A DNA stretch of 64,000 nt from Terriglobia bacterium (GTDB lineage Bacteria > Acidobacteriota > Terriglobia > Acidiferrales > UBA7541). Of the stretch, positions 8,601 through 16,192 are shown in pieces. Where the stretch lies: NCBI GenBank assembly GCA_020072785.1, contig JAIQGG010000008.1, positions 23,411 to 87,410 of the forward strand, given 5' to 3'. The first letter of the stretch is position 1; each line of letters begins with the position of its first letter. The position numbers were made by a program, and so were the translations under genes. Below the pieces are notes generated by a model that was not told where the DNA came from, searched no databases, and worked only from the letters and a program-made list of their open reading frames with translations.

Positions 8601-9963
8601 CGTTCACCAGCGATGCCGTCAGTTGCGTCCAACTGGGAGTGGCGTTACTGGCGTTCGTCGTCTTGACCACGCCCAGCAGTTTGCTGGAGCTCGTGGAACT
8701 GTCCGCAATCGCCGCGTACAGCGTGTTGTTGTTGGAGGGAGCAATCGCCAGCGCGATTCGCCCGATCTTCGAGGCAGCGACGCCCGCGGGCAAGTTCTGC
8801 AGGGTCCAGGTGATCGTGCAGGACGTGACCGGGGCGCTGGATTTGTAGATGCCGTTATTGGAATCGCCGAAGGGAAACCCCAGAGCCGCCCATGCCGTCC
8901 CGTCGCTGCCGAAGGCCACGTCGGTTCCCGGATCTCCCGTCGCCGTCGGTGCGATGACGGGAAGCACGTGAGTCCAGTTCACCCCGCTGTCTGCCGAACA
9001 CCACACCCCGGACTGCAACGCCGCCCCGCGGCCGCGGACCGCGGCGAGCAGGATATTGTTCGCACCTGCCTTGCGGTTCACCGCAATCGCGCCGATCATC
9101 GGCCCCGCGCGAGTGTCGTCCAGCGGAGGGTTACTGGGCAGGCCGAAAGCGGAAAACGTGTTGTCGCGGGTCCAGGTCGCGCCGCCGTTGGTGGACTTGA
9201 ACACTCCGGCGCCGTAAATGTTGTCGCCGCCGAAATTGTCTTCGCCCGTACCCACGTAAACGACGGACGCTGCGCAAGTATGCGATGTGGGGTCGATGGC
9301 GATCGCGCCGACGGAGATCAGCGGCTGGTAATCGAAGAGCGGCGTCAATATCCCGCTGCCATTGGTCAGCTTCCAGACGCCGCCGTCGGCTCCGCCGAGA
9401 AAGAACGTATTGCCCGTCGCGTCGCAGGGGTCCACGGCTAGCGCGGTCACGCGCCCCGAGGTGTACGGCAGATTGAAGGTTGAAATTGTGGCCTGCGGGC
9501 CGATGGCCGCCCACGCCGCTCCGGTGCCGCTAGGCGGCGGCGCGAAACCGGGCCCGGTGCCGCTGCCGGGGGCCGCGAGTTGCGCGCTACCCGAACCCGG
9601 GGCGCTCTGCGGCTGCACGGCCTGCAACTGCGCGCCCTGTATCGTGCCGCCCTGCGCCAACTGTTGCTGTTGCTGCATGCGGCGCACATGCGCCAGAGCC
9701 CGCTCGCGCGCCCCCGCGGGAATGAAGCCCAGGGGATAGGTGCGCGGGTGGAAGAACCACCGCTGGCGGCGCTGCAGAAAAGCCGCTCCTTCGCGCTCTT
9801 CGCCCGCCGCGTGCAGGGCGAGGATGCGGGGTCTTTCGGCCGTGGGTTTGCCGGCCGGGGGAGTCACCGCCGGCTTATCCTGCGCGCGCAAGCGCGGGGC
9901 GAACGAATCGCTGCCCAGGAGCAGCGCAGCAAGCAGCACCGCCATCCGACACAAGCGATTCAT
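5653..9963 (-). CDS. Giant secreted VPS10/BNR-repeat protein with IPT/TIG and Ig-like domains
   Basis: 1436 residues from the ATG at 9963 (MNRLCRMAVLL...), which gives a signal peptide. ATG at 9969 is equally close, and the frame is open further upstream through a palindromic repeat. A Q-rich linker (about residues 95-145) precedes ~750 residues of sortilin/BNR-type blades with recurring motifs such as STNGGATWT, SADSGVNWT, SLDGGSTWT and TTDGGTSWS. Then come two IPT/TIG-like domains (IGSIAPFKANAGDG, LTSIVPAQVTVGS), a pre-peptidase-like C-terminal region (NDNFANAINI), and an Ig-like domain. That last domain is interrupted by two hydrophobic segments and a GCGGGSGGGGGGG tract before its final strands (AGTYTITVTGTSG). 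Probably exported and surface-attached; no enzymatic motif is seen. An intrinsic terminator follows. Confidence 0.75.
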   Translation of the reverse strand: MNRLCRMAVLLAALLLGSDSFAPRLRAQDKPAVTPPAGKPTAERPRILALHAAGEEREGAAFLQRRQRWFFHPRTYPLGFIPAGARERALAHVRRMQQQQQLAQGGTIQGAQLQAVQPQSAPGSGSAQLAAPGSGTGPGFAPPPSGTGAAWAAIGPQATISTFNLPYTSGRVTALAVDPCDATGNTFFLGGADGGVWKLTNGSGILTPLFDYQPLISVGAIAIDPTSHTCAASVVYVGTGEDNFGGDNIYGAGVFKSTNGGATWTRDNTFSAFGLPSNPPLDDTRAGPMIGAIAVNRKAGANNILLAAVRGRGAALQSGVWCSADSGVNWTHVLPVIAPTATGDPGTDVAFGSDGTAWAALGFPFGDSNNGIYKSSAPVTSCTITWTLQNLPAGVAASKIGRIALAIAPSNNNTLYAAIADSSTSSSKLLGVVKTTNASNATPSWTQLTASLVNAANGFCNDQCFYDLVLAVHPADANTVFAGGAANNATVIRSLDGGSTWTEISRNNVSGALDALHVDTHAFAFNTTGSVLYVGNDGGVWSTNDPKGTVSGGYWNNLNGSLNITQFYPGLSIHPSTPNFALGGTQDNGVQLYNPGNTGSLVWTDTGLGCDGGFTAIDPQIPSTTYGECEYIPNPGGILVIAVSYAGDGILGKGYLATTGIDPTDRGSFIPPLVLDKNNPQTIYFGTCRVWQTTDGANTWNAISPDVTTSAHTAGCSGTTGGNLTAIAAAPSASTTIYTGADNGEIEATTNSGSTWTSLTTSALPGRSITQVAVDPANSKKAYVAFSGFGTCSNVAIICDGKGHVFMSADATNLAANPWTDISGTGAGALPDIPVNDIVIDPDDPTHNTLYIATDVGAFFTTDGGTSWSVLGAPNTLPNSEILSLVLHNPSRTLRAATHGRGVWDLNLGPAAGTPALRIGSIAPFKANAGDGLFTLTVTGSGLTGGTVRWNGSTTNVTQGGGSDTQLTATIAAALVAASGTPKITVTAGANTSNALTFTVLGNPPTLTSIVPAQVTVGSAAATITLTGTNFTSGSQVAFNGSTANVTVTDTTGVPTTLKAQLAAALLGPYGSTDDITVVNPPPGGGASNAKTFAVVAPAPPNDNFANAINITVNSYTDTKDSSGATTEAADPLPACVYQFTSGQGGNNGPYANGLYNTIWYKFTAPSSGGTLNLDTIGSSYDSVLSVWTGSSQASLTAVSGGCNDDITPGIVLESQLSGVALTGGTTYYIMVSSFGPPDPNPIALGGKSVLNFQFGQPPFSLTPQAPTSVTVSAGNSASYTIAVAPANAFTGTVMLSCSSPAPATSCSVNPTSVTLGSSTNVTVTVATTRRGALPPPRFPGRYSPLGRRAPLGLLAILVLFFAVSVARRPRHALAFSLPLAGLLLLLAAMAAGCGGGSGGGGGGGATGTTAGTYTITVTGTSGASTSRATVTLVVN

Positions 9964-10030
9964 GTACATACGACGTGAGCCATCCAGTACGGCGCGGTGC
10001 GGGTTCATGGGCGAAAAAGACCTCATTAGT

Positions 10031-10050
10031 GTGACCGCGAACCGGTCAAC
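10031..10050 (+). repeat. Family A palindrome, copy 1 (variant)
   Basis: Reads GTGACCGCGAACCGGTCAAC. The stem is reduced to GACCG/CGGTC because the usual AAGC is AACC. It lies 68 bases upstream of the start of the large minus-strand gene, in antisense orientation to it. Confidence 0.7.
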
Positions 10051-10199
10051 ACTCAGGGCGCTCTGCATTCAGATGGTCCGGAGGCGGCGGTGGTTGGCCG
10101 GGCCACCCAGCAAGAAAGCCACCCCGCGAGAGGTTACACCACTCTCTGCGTGGCAACAAAGTAAAGAATAGGCGCTCTCGTGAGGAAATAAACTGGCGT

Positions 10200-10589
10200 T
10201 CAGCTTCCCGATGGGGGGAAAAAGATGTTCCAGAAGGCCGGGGCGCGCGCCGCAAACTCCACGGGAACGAGCGAGCCTTCGGAACTGAATTGCGGGGCGC
10301 GGGTGACGCTGGCGCCGAGGCGCTTCTGCGACGTGGGATTTTCCACGATCAGCCTGGTACCCAGGGGCAGCGGCTCGGAAAGCACCAGCATGGCCCCCAG
10401 TTCGTTCACGGCCACGGTCATGCCGTTGATCGAGTTCTGCTTGCCGGGCACGTGCAGGATCACCGGCATGCGCAGCATCACCCGCTGGCTGCGGCGGCGC
10501 TCTTCCAGCAGCATGGCGGGCTTCGTGGGCCCTTCGTCGGCCCTCGCGGGTCTTTGCAGTTTCTGCGGCGTTTTTTCCGGCAGTTTCAC
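10200..10589 (-). CDS. PilZ-like domain protein, degenerate c-di-GMP motif (second of a pair)
   Basis: 129 residues from a GTG at 10589. That GTG overlaps the TGA of the upstream PilZ-like gene (GTGA overlap), which implies translational coupling. Residues ~35-45 (ERRRSQRVMLRMPV) match the arginine-rich RxxxR entry of PilZ domains. The expected D/N-x-S-x-x-G strand appears as AVNELGAMLVLSEPLPLG, lacking the serine. Acidobacterial genomes carry many such short PilZ-like proteins; with this motif damaged, c-di-GMP binding is uncertain. The frame is open upstream to 10832, but that part overlaps the neighbour. Confidence 0.65.
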   Translation of the reverse strand: MKLPEKTPQKLQRPARADEGPTKPAMLLEERRRSQRVMLRMPVILHVPGKQNSINGMTVAVNELGAMLVLSEPLPLGTRLIVENPTSQKRLGASVTRAPQFSSEGSLVPVEFAARAPAFWNIFFPPSGS

Positions 10590-10930
10590 AGTTCCAACCC
10601 CCAGAAATCCATCTCCGGCGAGATCAGTTCCACGCCGTATTCCCAACCCTCCGGCCGTGCCTTGCCCTTCCAGACGACGACGGCGACGTTGCTGCTCTGC
10701 GTCGCCAGATTGGTGAGCGCCAGGCGGTGCTCGATCTCCAGAGACTGCGGCAGCACCACCATGCAGCCATAAGGATTGACGACCCGCGTATGGGCTTCCA
10801 GACGAATGCGCTTGCCGTCGGCGGCGTCCCATTCCAGGCGCACCGGCACGCGGGAGTTCATCCGCCTGCCACGGCGGCTTTCATTCGCTGGGAGTTCGAT
10901 CTTGCGTCCTTCTCGTGTAGGCACAGCCAT
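10586..10930 (-). CDS. PilZ-like domain protein (first of a pair)
   Basis: 114 residues. RRGRRMNSRVPVRLEW (from about residue 19) matches the PilZ arginine motif. The second motif reads VVNPYGCMVVLPQSL, with asparagine and glycine kept but no serine. A following strand (VAVVVWKGKARPEGWEYGVEL) fits the PilZ barrel. It is the first gene of a two-gene unit whose reading frames overlap by four bases. The two proteins resemble each other in fold and length, so an old duplication followed by divergence is plausible. c-di-GMP binding is not assured. Confidence 0.65.
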   Translation of the reverse strand: MAVPTREGRKIELPANESRRGRRMNSRVPVRLEWDAADGKRIRLEAHTRVVNPYGCMVVLPQSLEIEHRLALTNLATQSSNVAVVVWKGKARPEGWEYGVELISPEMDFWGLEL

Positions 10931-11062
10931 TCTCGGGACCCACTGACCATGCTAGAGTTGGCATTCGATGCGGTCAATAGTACCGGGTCGTAAGATACAT
11001 AGCTGTACCCAGGGACAGCGCACCCGGCCGCTCGCCGCTTGGATTCAGACACGGACATCTGT

Positions 11063-11086
11063 ATGCGCGACCGCGAAGCGGTCAAC
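11063..11086 (+). repeat. Family A palindrome, copy 2
   Basis: Core GACCGCGAAGCGGTC preceded by ATGCGC and followed by AAC, two bases before the TTG start of the ChbG/HpnK-like gene. Read as codons it gives MRDREAVNS and a TGA that overlaps the TTG start of the next gene (TTGA). Confidence 0.85.
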
Positions 11087-11088
11087 TC

Positions 11089-11976
11089 TTGAAAGCACTC
11101 ATCGTCAACGCCGATGACCTTGGCTGGACCGAGGACGTGAACCGCGGCATCGCCGAGGCTCACCGCCACGGCATCCTCACCAGCGCCTCCCTGCTGGCCA
11201 ATGGCACGGCCTTCGCCGGCGCGGTGCAGCTGGCGCGCCTCGAAACGCGGCTGGGCGTGGGCGTGCACCTCAACCTGAGTGACGGACCGCCCATTTTGCC
11301 GCCCGGGGAAGTGCCCAGCCTGGTCAACGGCGAAGGGATGCTGCGCGCCGGCCCGGGAACGCTCTTCGTGCGCCTGCTGCGTGGGCGCCTGCATCGGGCC
11401 GAAGTCGAACGGGAATGGGAGGCGCAGGTACGCAAAGTGCGCGACGCCGGTATTGCGCCCACGCATCTCGACGGGCACAAGCACGTGCACATGCTCCCGG
11501 GGCTGTTCGAGATTGCCGTGCGCATCGCGCGGCGCCACGGCATCCGCGCTATCCGCGTCGCGCTGGAAGCGCCGCAGCTCAGCGCGCTGTTGGACAAGGG
11601 CGCGCCGCGCGTTACGCCCGGCCCCGCCAGGCGTTTCACCAAGGCGCTCGCAGTGCGCGGCCTGCGTCTGCTGGCCAGGGACGCCCGGGAGGAGGCGCGC
11701 CGCGCGGGCCTCGTGACCTGCGATTTTTTCTGCGGCATCACGCAGACGGGCTTGCTGACGGAGAGTGGCGTGGCCACTCTGCTCGCCAACCTGCCGCCGG
11801 GCCTGACCGAGCTGATGACCCACCCCGGCTACGCCGGGGAGGAGCTGCGCCGCACCCCCACCCGCCTGCAGGACTCCCGCCAGGCCGAGCTGGCTATTCT
11901 GACGGCACCGGGGATTCGAAATCTTGTCGCCAGCCAGGGCATCCGCTTGCTACACTACGGCCTTGCAGCCGATTGA
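11089..11976 (+). CDS. ChbG/HpnK (YdjC) family carbohydrate deacetylase
   Basis: 295 residues. Opens with KALIVNADDLGWTEDVNRGI, the NADDLG motif of the family whose aspartates bind metal. The second metal motif HLDGHKHVHMLPGLF follows at about residues 124-138. GVHLNLSDGPP provides another conserved histidine. These metal-dependent enzymes remove acetyl groups from sugar amides; the HpnK subgroup is linked to hopanoid side-chain synthesis. The start is TTG at 11089, inferred because no ATG or GTG lies near the conserved beginning. The next gene, a GT2 glycosyltransferase, starts one base after its stop, so the two act in one operon. A pathway adding an N-acetyl sugar and then deacetylating it is a reasonable inference; the acceptor is unknown. 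Confidence 0.85.
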   Translation: MKALIVNADDLGWTEDVNRGIAEAHRHGILTSASLLANGTAFAGAVQLARLETRLGVGVHLNLSDGPPILPPGEVPSLVNGEGMLRAGPGTLFVRLLRGRLHRAEVEREWEAQVRKVRDAGIAPTHLDGHKHVHMLPGLFEIAVRIARRHGIRAIRVALEAPQLSALLDKGAPRVTPGPARRFTKALAVRGLRLLARDAREEARRAGLVTCDFFCGITQTGLLTESGVATLLANLPPGLTELMTHPGYAGEELRRTPTRLQDSRQAELAILTAPGIRNLVASQGIRLLHYGLAAD

Positions 11977-11977
11977 C

Positions 11978-13000
11978 ATGAAAAGCGAAAACGCCATTCA
12001 ATATTCTCTGGTCGTCCCGTTCTTTAACGAACAGGAGAACATCCCGCAGCTCTATCTGCACCTCACCGAAGTCATGGATGGGCTCGGCGGGACGTATGAG
12101 CTGGTGTTCATCGACGACGGCAGCCGGGACAATACCTACAAGGTGCTCCAAGACATCTTCGAGCACGACCGCCGGGTCAATCTGGTGCGGCTGCGCCGCA
12201 ACTTCGGGCAGACCGCGGCGCTGAAGGCGGGTTTCGATTTCGCGCGGGGCGACGTGATCATCTCCATGGACGGCGACCTGCAGCACGATCCCGACGAGAT
12301 CCCCAAATTCATCGAGAAACTGGAAGAGGGCTACGATCTGGTGAGCGGGTGGCGCGTGGCGCGCAAGGATCACTGGCTCACGCGGCGCCTGCCCAGCCGT
12401 GTCGCCAACTGGATGATGGCCAAGCTCTCCGGCGTCCCGGTGCACGATTTCGGAACCACCTTCAAGGCCTACCGCCGCGAGATCATCCAGGAAATCCAGC
12501 TCTACGGCGAGCTGCATCGCTTCATTCCCGCGCTGGCGGCCTCCGCCGGAGCGCGCATCGCGGAAGTGCCCATCGTCAATCTGGAGCGCAAGAACGGGAA
12601 ATCGAATTACGGCATCGGGCGCACCATCCGCGTCTTTCTGGACCTGCTGATCGTGAAGTTTCTCCTGGACTACTCCACGCGGCCGCTGCAGTTCTTCGGG
12701 CTGATGGGGATGTTCGGCTCGGGCACGGGGCTGCTGATCTGCCTGGTGCTGGCCTTCAAGAAGCTGTTCTACCATACGCAGTTGCTGGCGCAGCACGGCC
12801 CCTTGCTCCTGCTGGGCATCGCGCTGTTCGTGAGCGGAATTCAGTTCATGTCCATGGGGCTGCTCGGCGAGATGATGGCGCGCACCTACTACGAATCGCA
12901 GAACAAGCCGATTTACTCGCTGCGCGAAGTGAAGAGCCACCGCAAGGAGATGGGCGACTCGGCCGAGTCCGCCCGCCCCTCCGGCAGTTCCGACCGCTAG
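11978..13000 (+). CDS. Family 2 glycosyltransferase, DPM1/ArnC-like, with C-terminal membrane segments
   Basis: 340 residues from the ATG at 11978. The GT-A core shows YSLVVPFFNEQENI, FIDDGSRDNTY, a DGDLQHDPDEIP metal/nucleotide site (DxD type) and the acceptor segment DFGTTFKAYRRE. Two hydrophobic helices follow near residues 235-260 and 270-300, as in polyprenyl-phosphate glycosyltransferases. It probably moves a sugar from a nucleotide donor to a membrane lipid on the cytoplasmic face. Coupled with the preceding deacetylase (one-base gap). Confidence 0.85.
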   Translation: MKSENAIQYSLVVPFFNEQENIPQLYLHLTEVMDGLGGTYELVFIDDGSRDNTYKVLQDIFEHDRRVNLVRLRRNFGQTAALKAGFDFARGDVIISMDGDLQHDPDEIPKFIEKLEEGYDLVSGWRVARKDHWLTRRLPSRVANWMMAKLSGVPVHDFGTTFKAYRREIIQEIQLYGELHRFIPALAASAGARIAEVPIVNLERKNGKSNYGIGRTIRVFLDLLIVKFLLDYSTRPLQFFGLMGMFGSGTGLLICLVLAFKKLFYHTQLLAQHGPLLLLGIALFVSGIQFMSMGLLGEMMARTYYESQNKPIYSLREVKSHRKEMGDSAESARPSGSSDR

Positions 13001-13072
13001 CCCGCCCGCGGCGCTTCCCCGCTGCCGCATCCTTCCGGATTCAATGACAATTGGAGCTTTCCTGCGGCGGGA

Positions 13073-16000
13073 TTAGTCCGCGGTCTGCTGCGCGGCCTGC
13101 GGGGTTCCTCTGCGGAAGCTGCGCGTGATCCAGCTTTCGAATTGATCCATGTAGATGAAGACCGCCGGCGTCAGGTACAGCGTGACCACCTGCGAGAGCA
13201 GCAGCCCCCCCACCACGGCCAGGCCCAGCGGGCGGCGCGATTCCGCACCCGCGCCGTAGCCCAGGGCGATGGGCAGGGTGCCCATCAGCGCGGACATGGT
13301 GGTCATCATGATGGGGCGGAAGCGCACGATGCAGCCCTTGAAGATGGCCTCCGCGGGAGCCAGGTTGTCGTGGCGCTGCGCTGCCAGCGCGAAGTCGATC
13401 ATCATGATCGCATTCTTCTTTACGATGCCCACCAGCATGATCACGCCTACGAAACCGTACAGGTTCAGGTCGTAGTGAAACAGGTACAGCGTGAGCAGCG
13501 CCCCGAAACCCGCCGAAGGCAACCCGGAGAGAATCGTCAGGGGATGAATGAAGCTCTCGTAGAGAACTCCGAGAATAATGTAAATGACCAGGATGGACAT
13601 GAGCAGGAGTACGCCCAGCCCGGCGACCGAGGATTCGAAGGCCTGCGCGGTGCCCTGAAAACTGGTGGTGATGGTCGCGGGCAGTGTCGTTCGCGCCAGC
13701 TCGCTGACCTGGGCCACGCCGGTGCCCAGCGCCACGCCAGGCTTCAGGTTGAAGGAAAGCGTGACTGCGGGAAGCTGCCCGAGATGCGTGACCGCCAGCG
13801 GCCCCACCGACGGGCGCAGCCGCGCCACGGCGTCCAGGGGCACAAGCTGTCCCGTGCCAGAACGGATGTAAAGCAGCGGCAGGGCCGCGGGATCCCTCTG
13901 GTAGCGCGGCTCAAGCTCCATGATGACCCGGTACTCGTTCGTCGGGGTGTAGATGGTGGAAATCTGGCGGGCGCCGTAGCTGGTGTACAGCGCGTCTTCG
14001 ATCTGTGCCGCGGTCACCCCCAGCGCGGAGGCCTTGTCGCGGTCGATCAGCACGTCCACCTGGGGATTCTTGATCTGCATGTCGGTGTTGACGTCCTGCA
14101 GGCCGGGCAGCGTACGCGCCTTGGCTTCGAACTCCGCGGCCGCGCGGTACAGCGCGGTGGTCTCGGTGCTCTGCATGGTGAACTGGTAGAGCGCCTTGGT
14201 GAGCTGCCCGCCGATGCGGATGGGCGGCAGATTCTGCGGATAGGCGCGGATCCCCGGCACCACGGCGAGCTTCGGACGCAGATCCTCGATAATGCGGTCC
14301 ACGTGGGGCCGCGTGTTGCGCGGCGTCAGCCGAATGAACAGCCGGCCGGAGTTCGATCCGCCGGCGGCGCCCGACGAGCCGCCGCCGATGCTCGAGAAAG
14401 CGTTGGCCACGTAAGGCTGCTGCTGCACGATGGCCATGAGCTGCTTCTGATGCTCGGCCATGGCTTCGAAGGAGATGCCCTCCTGCGCTTCGGTAAAGAT
14501 AAATACCTGGCCGGTATCCTCGCTGGGCAGGAAGCCCTTGGGGATCACCCGGAAGAGCTCCACCGTCCCGGCCAGCATCAGCACGGAGAGCAACACCGTG
14601 GCCAAGCGGTGGCGCAGGGCGAAGCGCAGCGAGCCTTCGTAAGCGCGCTCCACCGCCTGGTATCCGTTTTCGAAGGAATTGTAGAGCCAACCGTGCTTCT
14701 GCTCGTGCGCGGAACGCAGGAAGCGGCTGCAGAGCATGGGCGTCAGGGTCAAGGAGACAAACCCGGAGACGAGAATGGCCATGCCGATGGTCACCGAGAA
14801 TTCGTGCAGCAGCCGGCCCAGAATCCCGCCCATGAACAGCACCGGCAGGAACACCGCGGCCAGCGACAAAGTCATCGACAGAATGGTGAAGCCGACCTCG
14901 CGCGCCCCGCGGAAGGCCGCCTCCATCACCGGCTCACCCGCCTCCATGTGGCGGACGATGTTCTCCAGCATGACGATGGCGTCGTCCACGACGAAGCCGA
15001 CCGAGAGCGTCAGCGCCATCATGGAGAGGTTGTCCACGGAATAACCGAGCAGGTACATCACGGCAAAAGTGCCAATGATGGACATGGGCACGGCCAGGCT
15101 GGGTATGACGGTGGCGGAGAGATTGCGCAGGAACAGGAAGATGACCAGGATGACCAGAGCGATGGTCAGCAGCAGCGTGGTTTTGACGTCGTGCACCGAA
15201 TCGCGGATGGAGACCGAGCGATCATAGAGGATTTCGAGCTTCACCGAGGGCGGGATCTGCGCGCGGTAGACGGGCATGAGCCGCTTGATGGAATCCACGA
15301 CCTCGACGGTATTGGTGCCCGGTTGCCGCTGCACGGCCAGAACGATGGCGCGTTCGCCGTTGAACCAACTGGCCACCTTATCGTTCTCCACGCTGTCCAG
15401 GACGCTGCCGACATCAGCGAGGCGCACCGGCGAGCCCCCGCGGTAGGCCACGATGAGCGACCGGTAAGCCGCCGCGTTGGTGAGCTGCCCCGTGGCCTGC
15501 ACGGTCACCGCGCGGTGCTGCCCCCAGAGCGTGCCCGTGGGCAGATTGACGTTGCCCTGCTGCACCGCCTTTTGCACCTCGTCCACGCCGATGCCACGGC
15601 TGGCCAGCTTGCGCGGATCGAGCTGCACGCGCACGGCATACTTCTGCGCGCCGTAGACGCTGACCTGGGCCACGCCGCTGATGGTCGAGATGCGCTGCGC
15701 CAGATAGGTCTCGGCGAACTCGTCCACCAGAGAAAGCGGCAGGCTCGGCGAGGACATCGCGATGTACAGAATGGGCTGGTCCGCCGGGTTGACCTTAAAA
15801 AACGACGGTGGGGCGGGCATGTTCTGCGGCAACTGCGCGCCCGCCTGGGTGATCGCGGTTTGCACGTCCTGGGCCGCGCCATCCAGGTTGCGGTTGAGGT
15901 TGAACTGCAGGGTGATCTGCGTGGTGCCGAGCTGATTCACCGAGGACATCGAATCCAGGCCCTGAATCGTGGAGAACTGCTTTTCCAGCGGAGTGGCCAC

Positions 16001-16180
16001 GCTCGAGGCCATGGTCTCCGGGCTGGCGCCCGGCAGCGCCGCAAACACCTGAATCGTCGGAAAATCCACGTTGGGCAAGTCGCTCACCGGCAGGATGCGG
16101 TAGGCGAACAGGCCGAAGAATAGAATCGCCAGCATCACCAGGGTGGTGGCAATCGGGCGGCGAATGAAGAGATCAGACAT
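13073..16180 (-). CDS. RND efflux transporter, HAE1-type inner membrane permease
   Basis: 1035 residues, the normal size for AcrB/MdtB-type pumps. Begins MSDLFIRRPIATTLVMLAIL (TM1), followed by a periplasmic porter domain with the LPNVDFPTIQV segment. The proton-relay aspartate pair is present in TM4 (GFVVDDAIVMLENIVRH), and the typical repeat structure continues to ~1020. It exports hydrophobic drugs or metabolites using the proton gradient. It lies 12 bases after the membrane fusion protein gene, in the same operon. No TolC-like outer membrane gene is in the window, so the outer channel must come from elsewhere. Confidence 0.95.
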   Translation of the reverse strand: MSDLFIRRPIATTLVMLAILFFGLFAYRILPVSDLPNVDFPTIQVFAALPGASPETMASSVATPLEKQFSTIQGLDSMSSVNQLGTTQITLQFNLNRNLDGAAQDVQTAITQAGAQLPQNMPAPPSFFKVNPADQPILYIAMSSPSLPLSLVDEFAETYLAQRISTISGVAQVSVYGAQKYAVRVQLDPRKLASRGIGVDEVQKAVQQGNVNLPTGTLWGQHRAVTVQATGQLTNAAAYRSLIVAYRGGSPVRLADVGSVLDSVENDKVASWFNGERAIVLAVQRQPGTNTVEVVDSIKRLMPVYRAQIPPSVKLEILYDRSVSIRDSVHDVKTTLLLTIALVILVIFLFLRNLSATVIPSLAVPMSIIGTFAVMYLLGYSVDNLSMMALTLSVGFVVDDAIVMLENIVRHMEAGEPVMEAAFRGAREVGFTILSMTLSLAAVFLPVLFMGGILGRLLHEFSVTIGMAILVSGFVSLTLTPMLCSRFLRSAHEQKHGWLYNSFENGYQAVERAYEGSLRFALRHRLATVLLSVLMLAGTVELFRVIPKGFLPSEDTGQVFIFTEAQEGISFEAMAEHQKQLMAIVQQQPYVANAFSSIGGGSSGAAGGSNSGRLFIRLTPRNTRPHVDRIIEDLRPKLAVVPGIRAYPQNLPPIRIGGQLTKALYQFTMQSTETTALYRAAAEFEAKARTLPGLQDVNTDMQIKNPQVDVLIDRDKASALGVTAAQIEDALYTSYGARQISTIYTPTNEYRVIMELEPRYQRDPAALPLLYIRSGTGQLVPLDAVARLRPSVGPLAVTHLGQLPAVTLSFNLKPGVALGTGVAQVSELARTTLPATITTSFQGTAQAFESSVAGLGVLLLMSILVIYIILGVLYESFIHPLTILSGLPSAGFGALLTLYLFHYDLNLYGFVGVIMLVGIVKKNAIMMIDFALAAQRHDNLAPAEAIFKGCIVRFRPIMMTTMSALMGTLPIALGYGAGAESRRPLGLAVVGGLLLSQVVTLYLTPAVFIYMDQFESWITRSFRRGTPQAAQQTAD

Positions 16181-16192
16181 GCCGGAATCCGC

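Noticed and set aside
10060-10200. Possible small RNA or riboswitch between PilZ genes and the giant gene
   Set aside because: Only a short GAGAG/CTCTC hairpin is visible; nothing matches a known class.
13142-16123. A 993-codon plus-strand frame opposite the RND permease
   Set aside because: Composition (H, Q, R-rich with no domain) marks it as the mirror of the permease, whose motifs are unmistakable on the minus strand.
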